Positions 9,681 to 17,923 of a stretch of DNA of 56,293 nt are shown piece by piece. Each line of letters starts with the position of its first letter. The first letter of the stretch is position 1. The stretch is from Balneolaceae bacterium. GTDB taxonomy: Bacteria; Bacteroidota; Rhodothermia; Balneolales; Cyclonatronaceae. Below the pieces are notes generated by a model. The model was not told the DNA's origin. It worked only from the letters and a program-made list of their open reading frames with translations, and did no database searches. The stretch spans positions 1 to 56,293 of the forward strand of contig RECM01000129.1 of assembly GCA_007694035.1 (NCBI GenBank), given 5' to 3'. The translations under genes were made by a program, and so were the position numbers.

Positions 9681-9790
9681 ATCATTTTATGTAGCGATTC
9701 ATAAGACGTAGCGATATAACGACCTGGCGATTTTCCCAAACCAGATCGAATATCGCCAGGTCGCTACGTCTTATGAATCGGATATCAAAA
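9681..9790. repeat. Dispersed inverted-repeat element, copy C (best-formed)
   Basis: The cleanest copy. CGATTCATAAGACGTAGCGA at 9695-9714 is the exact reverse complement of 9761-9780, and ACCTGGCGAT at 9722-9731 pairs with 9752-9761. Only a short TTTCCCAAACCAG-type centre and a 7-base asymmetry (TATAACG) are unpaired. The element ends in GATATCAAAA, like the other copies. A transcript from either side could form a long hairpin, so it may stop transcription from both convergent genes. Confidence 0.75.
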
Positions 9791-9832
9791 GCCGCATATA
9801 AAACCGTGATCGCGAAAACTAAACCGGCCTCG

Positions 9833-12800
9833 TCATCCTTCAACAGCAACTGCCGGCTCTGCCTCGCTTCTGAACGAAGCCGCCCATGCTTTTACCCGTT
9901 CCGTGGCCGTGGTAATCGTTACATAAACCACCGGAATCAGTACGAGGGTGATGAGTGTCGATGCGGTAAGTCCGCCGATAACCACACGGGCGAGTGCGGC
10001 CTGTATTTCGCCGCCGGCACCGAAGCCGAACGAAAGCGGCAGCAGGCCAAGTACCGTGGTTACGGTGGTTAGCAGGATCGGGCGCAGGCGCAGCTTGCCG
10101 GCCTCGACCACCGCCTGATGGATGGGCAGTTTTTGCTCGCGGCGCATCAGGTTAATGTAGTCGACCAGTACGATGGCGTTGTTCACCACGATACCGATCA
10201 GCATAATAATCCCCATAAAACTCTGAAGGTTGAGCGTGGTACCGGTCAGCATCATGGTCGGTACAACACCGATAATGGCAAGCGGCACCGAAAACATCAC
10301 AATCAGTGGATCGATGAAGCGCTCAAACTGCGCCGCCATCACCATATAGATGAGTACCAGGGCCATGATGATGGCCAGAATGAAGTCGCGGCGTGCTTTC
10401 TGCTGTTCTTCGTATTCACCACCAAAATAGAGTGAAAATCCCTCCGGCAACGGATAATCGGCCAGTTCGGCCCGGATGCGTGATACGGCATCGCCCAGTG
10501 CAACGCCGCTTTCCAGGTTGGCCGAGATGTAGGTCACGCGCTGACCGTCTACCCGGTTGATGTTCGTCGGGCCACGGCCCATCTCCTGGTTCACCAGCGC
10601 CGACAGGGGAAGAATCTCACCGGTCGATGACCGTACGGTAATGTTGTCAAGATCCTGCAGGCTGAGCCTGTCTTCCGGGCGCAGGCGCACGGTGATGGGT
10701 ATTTCTTCGCCATCCACGCGGTAATAGCCGGCACGGCGCCCGCCAATGTTGGTCTGCAACGCCGAGGCGATATCCTGCACGCCTATTCCAAGCTGCGCGA
10801 TCCTCTCGCGGTCGAAACGGATGTTCTGTTCCGGACGTCCCTCCTGCTCGCTTGCCCTCACATCAGCGATGCCGGCAAGCGTTTCGATTCGTGTAGACAT
10901 TTCCATTGCAATCTGTTCGGCCAGTTCCAGGTCGTACCCGCGAAGCTGCATCTGAACCGATTCACCGTCGCCGCCGGAACTGAAAACCCTGCGGAGAATC
11001 CACAGGCCTGATCGTGCATTAACACGAATTTCGGCTCCGGGAATGGCATCCTGCAGGTTTCTGCGGAGGTGATCGGCTATTTGTGCGGCTGTCATGCGCC
11101 GTTCACTCTGGTCTTTGAGCGTAAGCTCTACGCTTGCGCGGTTGTTGCGTACCTCCCGGGTGAAATAGAGTACATCACTCTGCGGAACCAGTACCTGCAC
11201 GGCGTCATCCAGCCTGAGCAGGTATTCATACATCACGGCAATATTTGTGCCCTCGTCGAGGCGCATGGTCACCTGCACCTCATCGCTGTCGGTCTGCGGG
11301 GCCAGTTCGAAGGGGATGAGGGGAAACAGCATTATGGCTCCGACCAGAAGCACAAGCGTACTGCCCGCCACCACAGCTTTCCTGCGGAGTGCCGATTCCA
11401 GGATTCTACCGTACCGGCGTTCCATGCCCTCGAAAAACCGCTGATGTGCCGGACGTTTCGATACATCGGGGTTGTCGGGCTTGAAAGTGAGGAACTTGCT
11501 CGAAAGCATCGGCACCAGGGTGAGTGCCACCAGCAGGGAACAGAGAAGGGCAAATACAACAACCAGCGCCAGCTCCTGGAACAACAACCCTGTTATGGTC
11601 TGCATGAACAGAACCGGCAGAAAAATTACCGAGGTCGTGAGCGTCGATGCGATGATGGCACCGGCCACCTGCTTGGTACCAACCAGCGCGCTCTCCTCCA
11701 GACCTTTGCCGCGCTGCCTCTGCCGCACAATATTTTCGAGCACCACGATCGCGTTATCAACAATCAGGCCCACGCCGAGCGCGAGCCCCCCGAAACTCAT
11801 CTGGTTCAGAGTGAGGCCGTTGAAGTACAGCAGCGCGAACGTGGCAATGATTGAGATGGGGATCGAAATCGCGATAATCAGCGTGGTTGACCCGTTCCTA
11901 AGGAAGGCAAACAACACGATCACTGCAAGAATACCGCCCCAAACCGCGGCATTCCGCACATTGTCGATCGAACTCTGTATGAAATCGCTCTGATCGGTGA
12001 TTACCTGCAGCTGCAGATCGTTCCGTTCCGAATTCACCCTTGCAACCTCTTCGCGTACAAGCCGGGCCACCTCAACCGTATTGGCACCCGATGTTTTGCG
12101 GATGCCGATGCGGATGGTGGGCTGCTCGTCGATTTCAACGTACCTGCCGATGTCCTGGTAGCCCATCTCAACCATGGCCACATCCCTTACCCTGATGGGT
12201 GTGCCGTCTACCACCCTCACAATGGTATTGGCGATCTGGTCGACCGTGGTAAATTCGCCGAGCGTCCTCACGTACAGATCGCTGAGGCCTTCCTTTACAT
12301 TGCCGCCGGGGAGATTCACATTTTCACGATTCAGGGCCTGGATCACATCGTTGGCCGTCAGGTTCGACGACAGCAGCCGGTCCCTCATAAGGTCGATGTG
12401 GATTTCGCTGTACACACCGCCCCAGATATCGATGGCGCCAACGCCTTTAATCTGCTCAAAACGCTTGTTTATTTCCCTCTCGAGGATGCGGGTCAGTTCG
12501 GCCATCTCCCGCTCCGACTTGGCGCCAACTATCACAATCGGGGCGTCGTTGGGGTCAAATTTCCAGATTCCGGGCGCGTCGGCCTCATCGGGCAGGCTGC
12601 GCCGGACCCGGTCGAGGGCCGCTCTCAGGTCATTGGCCGCTTCGTCGAGGTTGGTTCCCTGGGCAAAGTGCAGACTCACCCGGCTGTTGCCCTCACCCGA
12701 CCGCGAGGTAACCCGTTCAATATTCGGCACACCGGCAATCGCGTTCTCGATCCGGTCGGTCACGATCTGCTCCATTTCGGCCGGGCCCACGTTACTGTAG

Positions 12801-12949
12801 TTCACAAAAACGGTGAGCTGGGGGTACTCGATAGGCGGCAGCAGGTCAACGGGCAGGAAACGGAACCCGATCATGCCCAGGGTGATGATGATCAGAAACA
12901 CCATCGTGGTGGCTATCGGGCGCTTAATTGATCTGGCTGAAATCGACAT
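9833..12949 (-). CDS. RND efflux transporter permease (AcrB/HAE-type)
   Basis: 1038 residues, the usual size for a proton-driven RND pump subunit in the inner membrane. TM1 follows the short N-terminus (KRPIATTMVFLIIITLGMIG), a large periplasmic loop comes after it, and a TM2-TM6 block has the conserved GLALGVGLIVDNAIVVLENI motif. A second half repeats the plan (FMGIIMLIGIVVNNAIVLVDYIN). In TM4 the proton-relay pair of AcrB (Asp-Asp) is Asp-Asn here, as in the VDNAIVV subgroup. It lies 36 bases downstream of its adaptor gene and is surely co-transcribed. No TolC-type outer-membrane gene is in the window. The substrate is unknown. Confidence 0.95.
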   Translation of the reverse strand: MSISARSIKRPIATTMVFLIIITLGMIGFRFLPVDLLPPIEYPQLTVFVNYSNVGPAEMEQIVTDRIENAIAGVPNIERVTSRSGEGNSRVSLHFAQGTNLDEAANDLRAALDRVRRSLPDEADAPGIWKFDPNDAPIVIVGAKSEREMAELTRILEREINKRFEQIKGVGAIDIWGGVYSEIHIDLMRDRLLSSNLTANDVIQALNRENVNLPGGNVKEGLSDLYVRTLGEFTTVDQIANTIVRVVDGTPIRVRDVAMVEMGYQDIGRYVEIDEQPTIRIGIRKTSGANTVEVARLVREEVARVNSERNDLQLQVITDQSDFIQSSIDNVRNAAVWGGILAVIVLFAFLRNGSTTLIIAISIPISIIATFALLYFNGLTLNQMSFGGLALGVGLIVDNAIVVLENIVRQRQRGKGLEESALVGTKQVAGAIIASTLTTSVIFLPVLFMQTITGLLFQELALVVVFALLCSLLVALTLVPMLSSKFLTFKPDNPDVSKRPAHQRFFEGMERRYGRILESALRRKAVVAGSTLVLLVGAIMLFPLIPFELAPQTDSDEVQVTMRLDEGTNIAVMYEYLLRLDDAVQVLVPQSDVLYFTREVRNNRASVELTLKDQSERRMTAAQIADHLRRNLQDAIPGAEIRVNARSGLWILRRVFSSGGDGESVQMQLRGYDLELAEQIAMEMSTRIETLAGIADVRASEQEGRPEQNIRFDRERIAQLGIGVQDIASALQTNIGGRRAGYYRVDGEEIPITVRLRPEDRLSLQDLDNITVRSSTGEILPLSALVNQEMGRGPTNINRVDGQRVTYISANLESGVALGDAVSRIRAELADYPLPEGFSLYFGGEYEEQQKARRDFILAIIMALVLIYMVMAAQFERFIDPLIVMFSVPLAIIGVVPTMMLTGTTLNLQSFMGIIMLIGIVVNNAIVLVDYINLMRREQKLPIHQAVVEAGKLRLRPILLTTVTTVLGLLPLSFGFGAGGEIQAALARVVIGGLTASTLITLVLIPVVYVTITTATERVKAWAASFRSEAEPAVAVEG

Positions 12950-12985
12950 AATTATAAATTAGATGAACTATCCCTTATTTCGGTT

Positions 12986-14290
12986 TCAGATACCTGACCC
13001 GCCGTCGCCGTTGCGGCGGGCAATTTTCTCACGAATCAGGTTGAGCAGATCGCGGCTCTGCATCTGCTGCAGATCGATTATGTGTTCCCACTCCGTTGCA
13101 CGTATCACTGCCTGGGTAGCGTTGCGGCTGGTTATAAGGTTGTGCCCCAGGGTAACCACCCACTGGTCTTCATCAATACCATGCACGCCCGACATCATCC
13201 GCCCCCGGGCCACAACATTGATCTGACGGAATTCCACCGGGGTGGGGCCAAAAACATCGGGGCGTTCATCGTTTTCAAATTCAAGCTCGGTACCTATGGA
13301 GCTGGCCACATATACGCCAACCGTGCCATCGCGCGGATGCCTGTAGATGGCGCTGTTGGGGATCAGCGTAGCCTTCTCGCTGTCGCCATAGAGAATGTCG
13401 ACCGTAACGAACATACCGGGAAGCAGCAGCCCGTCCTTATTCTCCACATCGATTTCGGCGTGCGTGGTATGTGAAACCGGGTTTAGGAACGGGGATATAC
13501 GGCTGACACGTGCCCTGAGCAGTGTATCGGGCAGTGATGGCGTTGTGATGAGCACATTCTGATCGGTGGAAATATAACCGAGCATCTGTTCGGTCAGCAT
13601 CACCCGCACCCTCATCAGATCGGTATCGCCTAACTCAAACAGACGGGTGCCCGGGCCAACCTGCTGGCCGATCTCGGCATTCCGCTGGCCGACCACACCC
13701 GATATCGGGGCTTTGATCTCTGTATTACCGAGGGCTGTTCTGCGTTCAGAAACAACGGATGAAGCCTGTTCACGTTGAGCGACAGCCAGCTGAAGAGAGG
13801 CCCTTGCCGACTCCACTTCGGCCTCAAGGCGCTCCAGTTCGGCAGCGCTGCCGAGATCGCGCTCCGCCAGCCGGCGAATCCGTGTCAGATTGGATTCGGC
13901 CTGTGCAAGGTTGCTTTCGGCCTGCCGTACCTGTGCAATCGCAATCTGGAAGCCGGATGTGGCCTGGTTAAGGCGTTCACGGATTTCAGTGTCGCGGAGC
14001 CGTACAAGAACCTGGCCCTCCTGAACACGGTCGCCATCATTAACCAGCACCTCGATAACCTGAGCACTTATCTCAGGGTAAATTTCGATCTGGTTTCGTG
14101 CCCGTACAGAACCCGTAAGCCTCTCCTCAAGAGGGAGAGACCCGTACATCGACATCACCGCCTCAACAGTAGGAATACGTACGCCATCCCCCCGGGTGCT
14201 GTTACCCTGCCCGTCGCTGTTGCCGCTGCACGATGCAACAAACACCAATGAAAGGGCCATAAATAATAATTTTAACGTATTGACCAGCAT
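12986..14290 (-). CDS. RND efflux periplasmic adaptor (membrane-fusion) lipoprotein
   Basis: 434 residues. The lipoprotein signal ends in VFVASC. Residues about 40-260 show the HlyD/AcrA plan: a lipoyl-like half (SVRARNQIEIYPEISAQVIEVLVNDGDRVQEGQVLVRL), a coiled coil rich in Ala, Glu and Arg (about 100-190), then the returning half (EIKAPISGVVGQRNAEIGQQV). Beta-barrel and membrane-proximal domains follow. It links the permease to an outer-membrane channel. First gene of the two-gene operon; the promoter should lie in 14291-14400. Confidence 0.93.
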   Translation of the reverse strand: MLVNTLKLLFMALSLVFVASCSGNSDGQGNSTRGDGVRIPTVEAVMSMYGSLPLEERLTGSVRARNQIEIYPEISAQVIEVLVNDGDRVQEGQVLVRLRDTEIRERLNQATSGFQIAIAQVRQAESNLAQAESNLTRIRRLAERDLGSAAELERLEAEVESARASLQLAVAQREQASSVVSERRTALGNTEIKAPISGVVGQRNAEIGQQVGPGTRLFELGDTDLMRVRVMLTEQMLGYISTDQNVLITTPSLPDTLLRARVSRISPFLNPVSHTTHAEIDVENKDGLLLPGMFVTVDILYGDSEKATLIPNSAIYRHPRDGTVGVYVASSIGTELEFENDERPDVFGPTPVEFRQINVVARGRMMSGVHGIDEDQWVVTLGHNLITSRNATQAVIRATEWEHIIDLQQMQSRDLLNLIREKIARRNGDGGSGI

Positions 14291-14755
14291 ATGAATAGTA
14301 GTAAAAATGAAGTGTAACCTGATAAAACATTAACAATGTCAAATATTCAAAAAACGTTTACAGTATTCTGTAAAAGCTTATTAAAAACAGGTTAAAGGAT
14401 ATTTCAGTGAAACCCCATTTGTCACATTCAATGACGTTTCAGATTCAATCAAATTAATATTAAGAAAACTTAAGATTACCATCTTCGATCCGATAATTTC
14501 TCTAGTACCACCAGGCGACAATGGTTTTATATAAGTGGAGGTGCGAATGTGGCTGAGTTTTTTATGATCAACTTAAATGTGACTGATCTATTCTGAATCT
14601 TCAGATATTTGATTAAATATAATTTTATCTATGTATTACTTCTAAATCAAATACTCAAATACCAGGTTACAATAATAAACTCTCATAATATAAGTCTGCC
14701 GGAAAATCAATAGAAAAGAGCAGTAATATCTAATTAAATAAAGTGTAATTAAACA
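14291..14755. other. AT-rich divergent intergenic region
   Basis: 465 bases between the efflux operon (leftward) and the DUF4402/chaperone/usher locus (rightward), visibly richer in A+T than the flanking genes. It should contain both promoters, but none can be called with confidence. It also holds a possible DUF4402 relic, listed separately. Confidence 0.5.
14479..14597 (+). pseudogene. Possible DUF4402 gene relic
   Basis: A short plus-strand open stretch translates to a segment containing FYISGGANVAEFFMINLNV, then TDLF and a stop. This matches the core pattern of the three intact DUF4402 proteins nearby, for example RFLITGAENAEINLDF in the first one: F-x-I-x-G-x-x-N-A followed by an alternating strand. 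There is no start codon and no C-terminal half. It may be the eroded middle of an older subunit gene. The match is short, so chance is possible. Confidence 0.3.
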
Positions 14756-15268
14756 ATGATTAGACTATTCACAGGAATCATTATCCTTTGCCTCGGCAGT
14801 TTCGATGGGCTGCACGCACAACATACCGTAACATCAAGCGTAAAGGTTATCGTCAATATTGTACCCGGAATTGAAGTTAAATCGATCTCTGACCTTAATT
14901 TCGGGATTATAGCTTCAAATACCGGACTTAATTCATTAAATATCTCGGATGATGCTGCCGGCCGTTTTCTCATTACAGGTGCTGAAAATGCTGAAATTAA
15001 TCTTGATTTCATTATTCCGTCACAACTTTATGGTTATTATGAGCATTCAATAGAATACATTCCAACAATCGCGTACTCATACTCGTATAATTACGGCGAA
15101 TTCACATACCTTGATCACAGGTCGACAACACCGGTCAGATTGAACGGCAGTACTGTTGAAGGGGCAACCGGCGGGGTATATATTTCAATTTCCGGCAGTA
15201 TTATAGCAGGAAATGTTCCTGAGGGTATTTATTCCGGTATCATCACGTTATCTGCCACTTATAATTGA
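14756..15268 (+). CDS. DUF4402 surface-fibre subunit candidate 1
   Basis: 170 residues with a Sec signal peptide ending LHAQ (near residue 22). After cleavage an alternating hydrophobic strand (HTVTSSVKVIVNIVPG) precedes the DUF4402 core: ISDLNFGIIASNTG, then AAGRFLITGAENAEINLDF, and the C-terminal GNVPEGIYSGIITLSATY. DUF4402 proteins are all-beta secreted proteins of unknown function. The neighbouring chaperone and usher-like genes make a pilin-like role likely, with the N-terminal strand as a donor strand; that is inference. The gene is AT-rich compared with most of the window. First gene of the locus. Confidence 0.85.
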   Translation: MIRLFTGIIILCLGSFDGLHAQHTVTSSVKVIVNIVPGIEVKSISDLNFGIIASNTGLNSLNISDDAAGRFLITGAENAEINLDFIIPSQLYGYYEHSIEYIPTIAYSYSYNYGEFTYLDHRSTTPVRLNGSTVEGATGGVYISISGSIIAGNVPEGIYSGIITLSATYN

Positions 15269-15398
15269 TTTCGAGACTGAACAAGAATCTTTTTCATTTT
15301 CAAATTGTTTACTCACTTTTTCATACCATAATACCAATACCAGTTCGTAAGATATTGCTGTTTTTAATATTCAGTTTGTTTGATAACACATATTTCAG

Positions 15399-15614
15399 AT
15401 CGTTGATGGTGGCCAAATTCATCTCGCCCGCTATTTTTCCACTTTTACTGCCGCTTACATAACCGGCCCGGGTAATTGCACGGTCGATACCAGCATTGAC
15501 GTGATCGGCTGATCCATTACTTTAACCAAGTATAGCAACCGTTTCATCTGGGTCGGAAGCACAATTGAAGTATAGCATAATGTATTTGCAGGCACATATT
15601 CAGGGTTTTCTTAA
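15399..15614 (+). pseudogene. Decayed DUF4402 gene
   Basis: One plus-strand frame between the first and second intact subunit genes, interrupted by in-frame stops, still reads as DUF4402. It gives TAAYITGPGNCTVDTSIDV, a stop, then SITLTKYSNRFIWVGSTIEV, a stop, then FAGTYSGFS. Compare FLWLGGSITV...GIYDAAFTV in the next intact gene. The order core, then W-x-G-S/G-x-I-x-V, then G-x-Y is kept, with an internal deletion. No start codon or signal peptide survives. A 65-codon open frame at 15265-15462 in another phase is not convincing. Confidence 0.6.
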
Positions 15615-15711
15615 TTTTTGTAATAAGTCAGGAACATATTAAAATTTTCTAATGTATAAGCGTTAATACCTTTTGAATAGGTAAAAAAACCAACAATACG
15701 CTTTAACACTT

Positions 15712-15716
15712 AGGAG
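15712..15716 (+). promoter_or_regulatory. Strong ribosome binding site before DUF4402 subunit 2
   Basis: AGGAG lies seven bases before the ATG at 15724. Good Shine-Dalgarno sequences are rare in this window, so subunit 2 may be translated at a high level, as expected for the main repeating subunit of a fibre. Confidence 0.6.
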
Positions 15717-15723
15717 ATATTAA

Positions 15724-16206
15724 ATGAAACGCTTTATAACCGTTATAGCCTGTGCTGTGCTATTGGCTGTTGCAACCGCTCCATCCCACGCACAAACAAC
15801 CGCTTCCGCTAACGTAACTGTTTTCGTGGAAAGTGCACTTGAGGTAGTTAACCTACCAGGTGTACTCAATCTCGATTTCGGAAGCGTATTACCGGGTGCT
15901 TCAGAATCGATCACGCACGGATCCGGTGTCGACTTCCAGATTTTGGGTGCCGACAATGCTAATGTGGTGGTAAGTTTCACTGCGCCTACGCAACTAACCG
16001 GCCCTGGTGGGTCGATTGCTTTCACACCCGATTTTCAGGGCAGTTCTTCCAACGACCCTGCTTCTGCCAATCCGGTAGCAAATGGTGGTACCCGCGCGCT
16101 CAACGGCGATGGCCATCATTTTCTGTGGCTCGGTGGCTCGATTACAGTTGGCAACATCCTGCCCGGCATTTATGATGCAGCGTTCACCGTCTCAGTAGCC
16201 TACTGA
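15724..16206 (+). CDS. DUF4402 surface-fibre subunit candidate 2, probable major subunit
   Basis: 160 residues. The signal peptide ends in PSHAQ (near residue 24). Mature N-terminus: TTASANVTVFVESALEV, an alternating strand like that of subunit 1. Core: LNLDFGSVLPGASESI, then VDFQILGADNANVVVSF, and the C-terminal FLWLGGSITVGNILPGIYDAAFTVSVAY. The AGGAG ribosome binding site and the N-terminal strand suggest it is the abundant, self-polymerising subunit; this is inference from chaperone-usher logic. It lies 193 bases before the third DUF4402 gene, with a weak hairpin (CCGGGGTT at 16248, AACCCCGG at 16292) in that gap which could lower expression downstream. Confidence 0.87.
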   Translation: MKRFITVIACAVLLAVATAPSHAQTTASANVTVFVESALEVVNLPGVLNLDFGSVLPGASESITHGSGVDFQILGADNANVVVSFTAPTQLTGPGGSIAFTPDFQGSSSNDPASANPVANGGTRALNGDGHHFLWLGGSITVGNILPGIYDAAFTVSVAY

Positions 16207-16399
16207 TACAACATTGCCGGAGTAACTGGCAGATCTTGCAGCCTGTTCCGGGGTTGAATAAACCGGTATTAAATATCTACTGGCGAGAAAGAACCCCGGG
16301 GCAGCGTTGCAACGTAATAAACCGCCAGGCGGCTGTGTAATGAAACGACCGGGCGCATCTGTAAAAATAACGCAGACGTGAAATACAACGCTGACGCTG

Positions 16400-17011
16400 A
16401 TGATAACAAAACCGAGCAATTTGAGGAAATACCGGCATACTCAAGAAAATGTACCGGCAGAGGGTCAAAAGCACGGAAAACGCTGTGAGGTAGGGTTGCC
16501 TGGAGCAGGTTCGTGGATGATTCCTGCTTCAGGCTTTTTATTCCTCATCACATTTTTTTCCGTGTTTCTTACTTCAGATCCGGTGCAGGCCCAACCTGTT
16601 GGCGTTGGCCCCGGGCCACAAGTACAAAAGACAAACGATCTGATGTTTGGCACCCTCCTTTCCGGTTCATCCTACACAGTTCAGCCCACTGATTCCGACG
16701 CGGCAGCTTTCATCGTCCGCCGGCCCGGTCCCGGTTTCAACATCCTTGTGGTCAGGTTTTCGCTTCCAAACCGCCTGGTCGGATCCGCCACTTCGGTTCC
16801 GGTAGGTTTCAACCCGGTTTCGCTTGAATGGGATACGAATCAGAATGGCAATAACCGCCAGTCTGCCGATCCAAATGTACCTCAGTGGTTCTGGGTCGGA
16901 CCAGGAACCAGGTTGTTCTTTTGGCTGGGGGGCTCGGTAACCATACCCTCAAATACACCCAATGGTGAATACGGAAATGTAGTTGTGGTAACCGTAAGTC
17001 AAATTTTTTAA
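16400..17011 (+). CDS. DUF4402-like protein 3, candidate terminal subunit
   Basis: Up to 203 residues. A long basic n-region precedes the hydrophobic stretch GFLFLITFFSVFLTSD and a cleavage site near VQAQ; an internal ATG at 16517 would remove the basic part. The core matches its neighbours: NDLMFGTLLSG, AAAFIVRRPGPGFNILVVRF, and LFFWLGGSVTIPSNTPNGEY. Unlike subunits 1 and 2, the mature N-terminus (QPVGVGPGPQVQKTN) has no alternating hydrophobic strand and enters the core at once. In donor-strand polymers a subunit without such a strand can only sit at the tip. It lies 69 bases before the chaperone gene. Confidence 0.8.
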   Translation: MITKPSNLRKYRHTQENVPAEGQKHGKRCEVGLPGAGSWMIPASGFLFLITFFSVFLTSDPVQAQPVGVGPGPQVQKTNDLMFGTLLSGSSYTVQPTDSDAAAFIVRRPGPGFNILVVRFSLPNRLVGSATSVPVGFNPVSLEWDTNQNGNNRQSADPNVPQWFWVGPGTRLFFWLGGSVTIPSNTPNGEYGNVVVVTVSQIF

Positions 17012-17080
17012 TGATCAAATCACGAATCGGCATACTTATGTGCCATCGCCTTGAATAGAGTAAATTAAAGGAATACAGCT

Positions 17081-17923
17081 GTGAAAACCTTTATCAAATC
17101 CATATTTCTTCTCACCGCCCTCATATTATGGGCAGATACAGCCATTTCACAGGTAACGGTAGCCCCTGTTATCGTATCTATGGACGATCAGAACCGCTTC
17201 GGCTCCTATATCGTACAAAACCGCACCGATACACCTCAGGAAGTCACCGTCGACTTTGTATTCGGTTATCCGGCTTCCGACTCAACGGGGCAGGGTTATA
17301 TGATTTATGACGATCCGGAAACCGAAGCCCGTCTTTCGGCGGCGCCCTGGCTACGGGCTTTTCCGCGTGCATTTACGATTGCACCTGGTCAACAGCAAAC
17401 TGTACGCCTCACCACGCGGCCACCTGTAAATCTACCCGAAGGCATGTATTGGTCCCGCATCGTAACCACCTCGACCGCGCGCGAACCGGAGACCGGGAAC
17501 GACAACGTAATTACAGTAGGGGCTCGCATCATATTCCGATTCGAGCAGATTACAACTGTTTTTTTCAGAAAAGGTCAGGTTCACACCGGTATTGTTGCAG
17601 GCAGCCATGAATGGTTCCCTCACTCAGGCCTGACCGGTGACCACACGATTTTACTCTCACTTCAACAGACAGGTAATGCCCCCTTTCTCGGTACCCTGAA
17701 AATGAACATTCGGGACCATAACAACCGGATTGTACATTCGACCAGCGAGCCGGTAGCCATCTACTTCAATATGCTCAAGAAAGTCGAGTTACCTGCCGGG
17801 TTGCTGCAACCGGGGACCTACACAGCCGAGATAAGTCTTGCAACTACCCGCAATGATGTTCCTCCCTCCAGGATTGTTCAGGGAACCGGGATCACCGATC
17901 ATTTTGCATTTACCGTGCAATGA
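17081..17923 (+). CDS. PapD-like periplasmic pilus chaperone
   Basis: 280 residues from a GTG start with AAAGGA upstream. The signal peptide ends near TAISQ. Residues about 23-150 look like the first immunoglobulin domain of pilus chaperones: APVIVSMDDQNRFGSYIVQNRTDTPQEVTV, then FPRAFTIAPGQQQTVRLTTRPPVNLPEGMYWSRIV, which carries the conserved Pro-R-x-F/P-G-x-x-Q-x-x-R-L and L-P-E-G-x-Y pattern. A second beta domain follows. Such chaperones hold secreted subunits in an open fold and pass them to the usher. The stop overlaps the usher start (ATGA), so the two are translationally coupled. It is longer than the classical 230-250 residues. Confidence 0.82.
   Translation: MKTFIKSIFLLTALILWADTAISQVTVAPVIVSMDDQNRFGSYIVQNRTDTPQEVTVDFVFGYPASDSTGQGYMIYDDPETEARLSAAPWLRAFPRAFTIAPGQQQTVRLTTRPPVNLPEGMYWSRIVTTSTAREPETGNDNVITVGARIIFRFEQITTVFFRKGQVHTGIVAGSHEWFPHSGLTGDHTILLSLQQTGNAPFLGTLKMNIRDHNNRIVHSTSEPVAIYFNMLKKVELPAGLLQPGTYTAEISLATTRNDVPPSRIVQGTGITDHFAFTVQ

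Noticed and set aside
15265-15462. 65-residue hydrophobic open frame after DUF4402 subunit 1
   Set aside because: It lies in AT-rich DNA, has no family match and overlaps the better-supported DUF4402 relic in another frame.
16246-16300. Hairpin between DUF4402 genes 2 and 3 as a terminator
   Set aside because: Only 8 bp of stem with a 36-base loop and no T-run; kept as a remark, not as a terminator.
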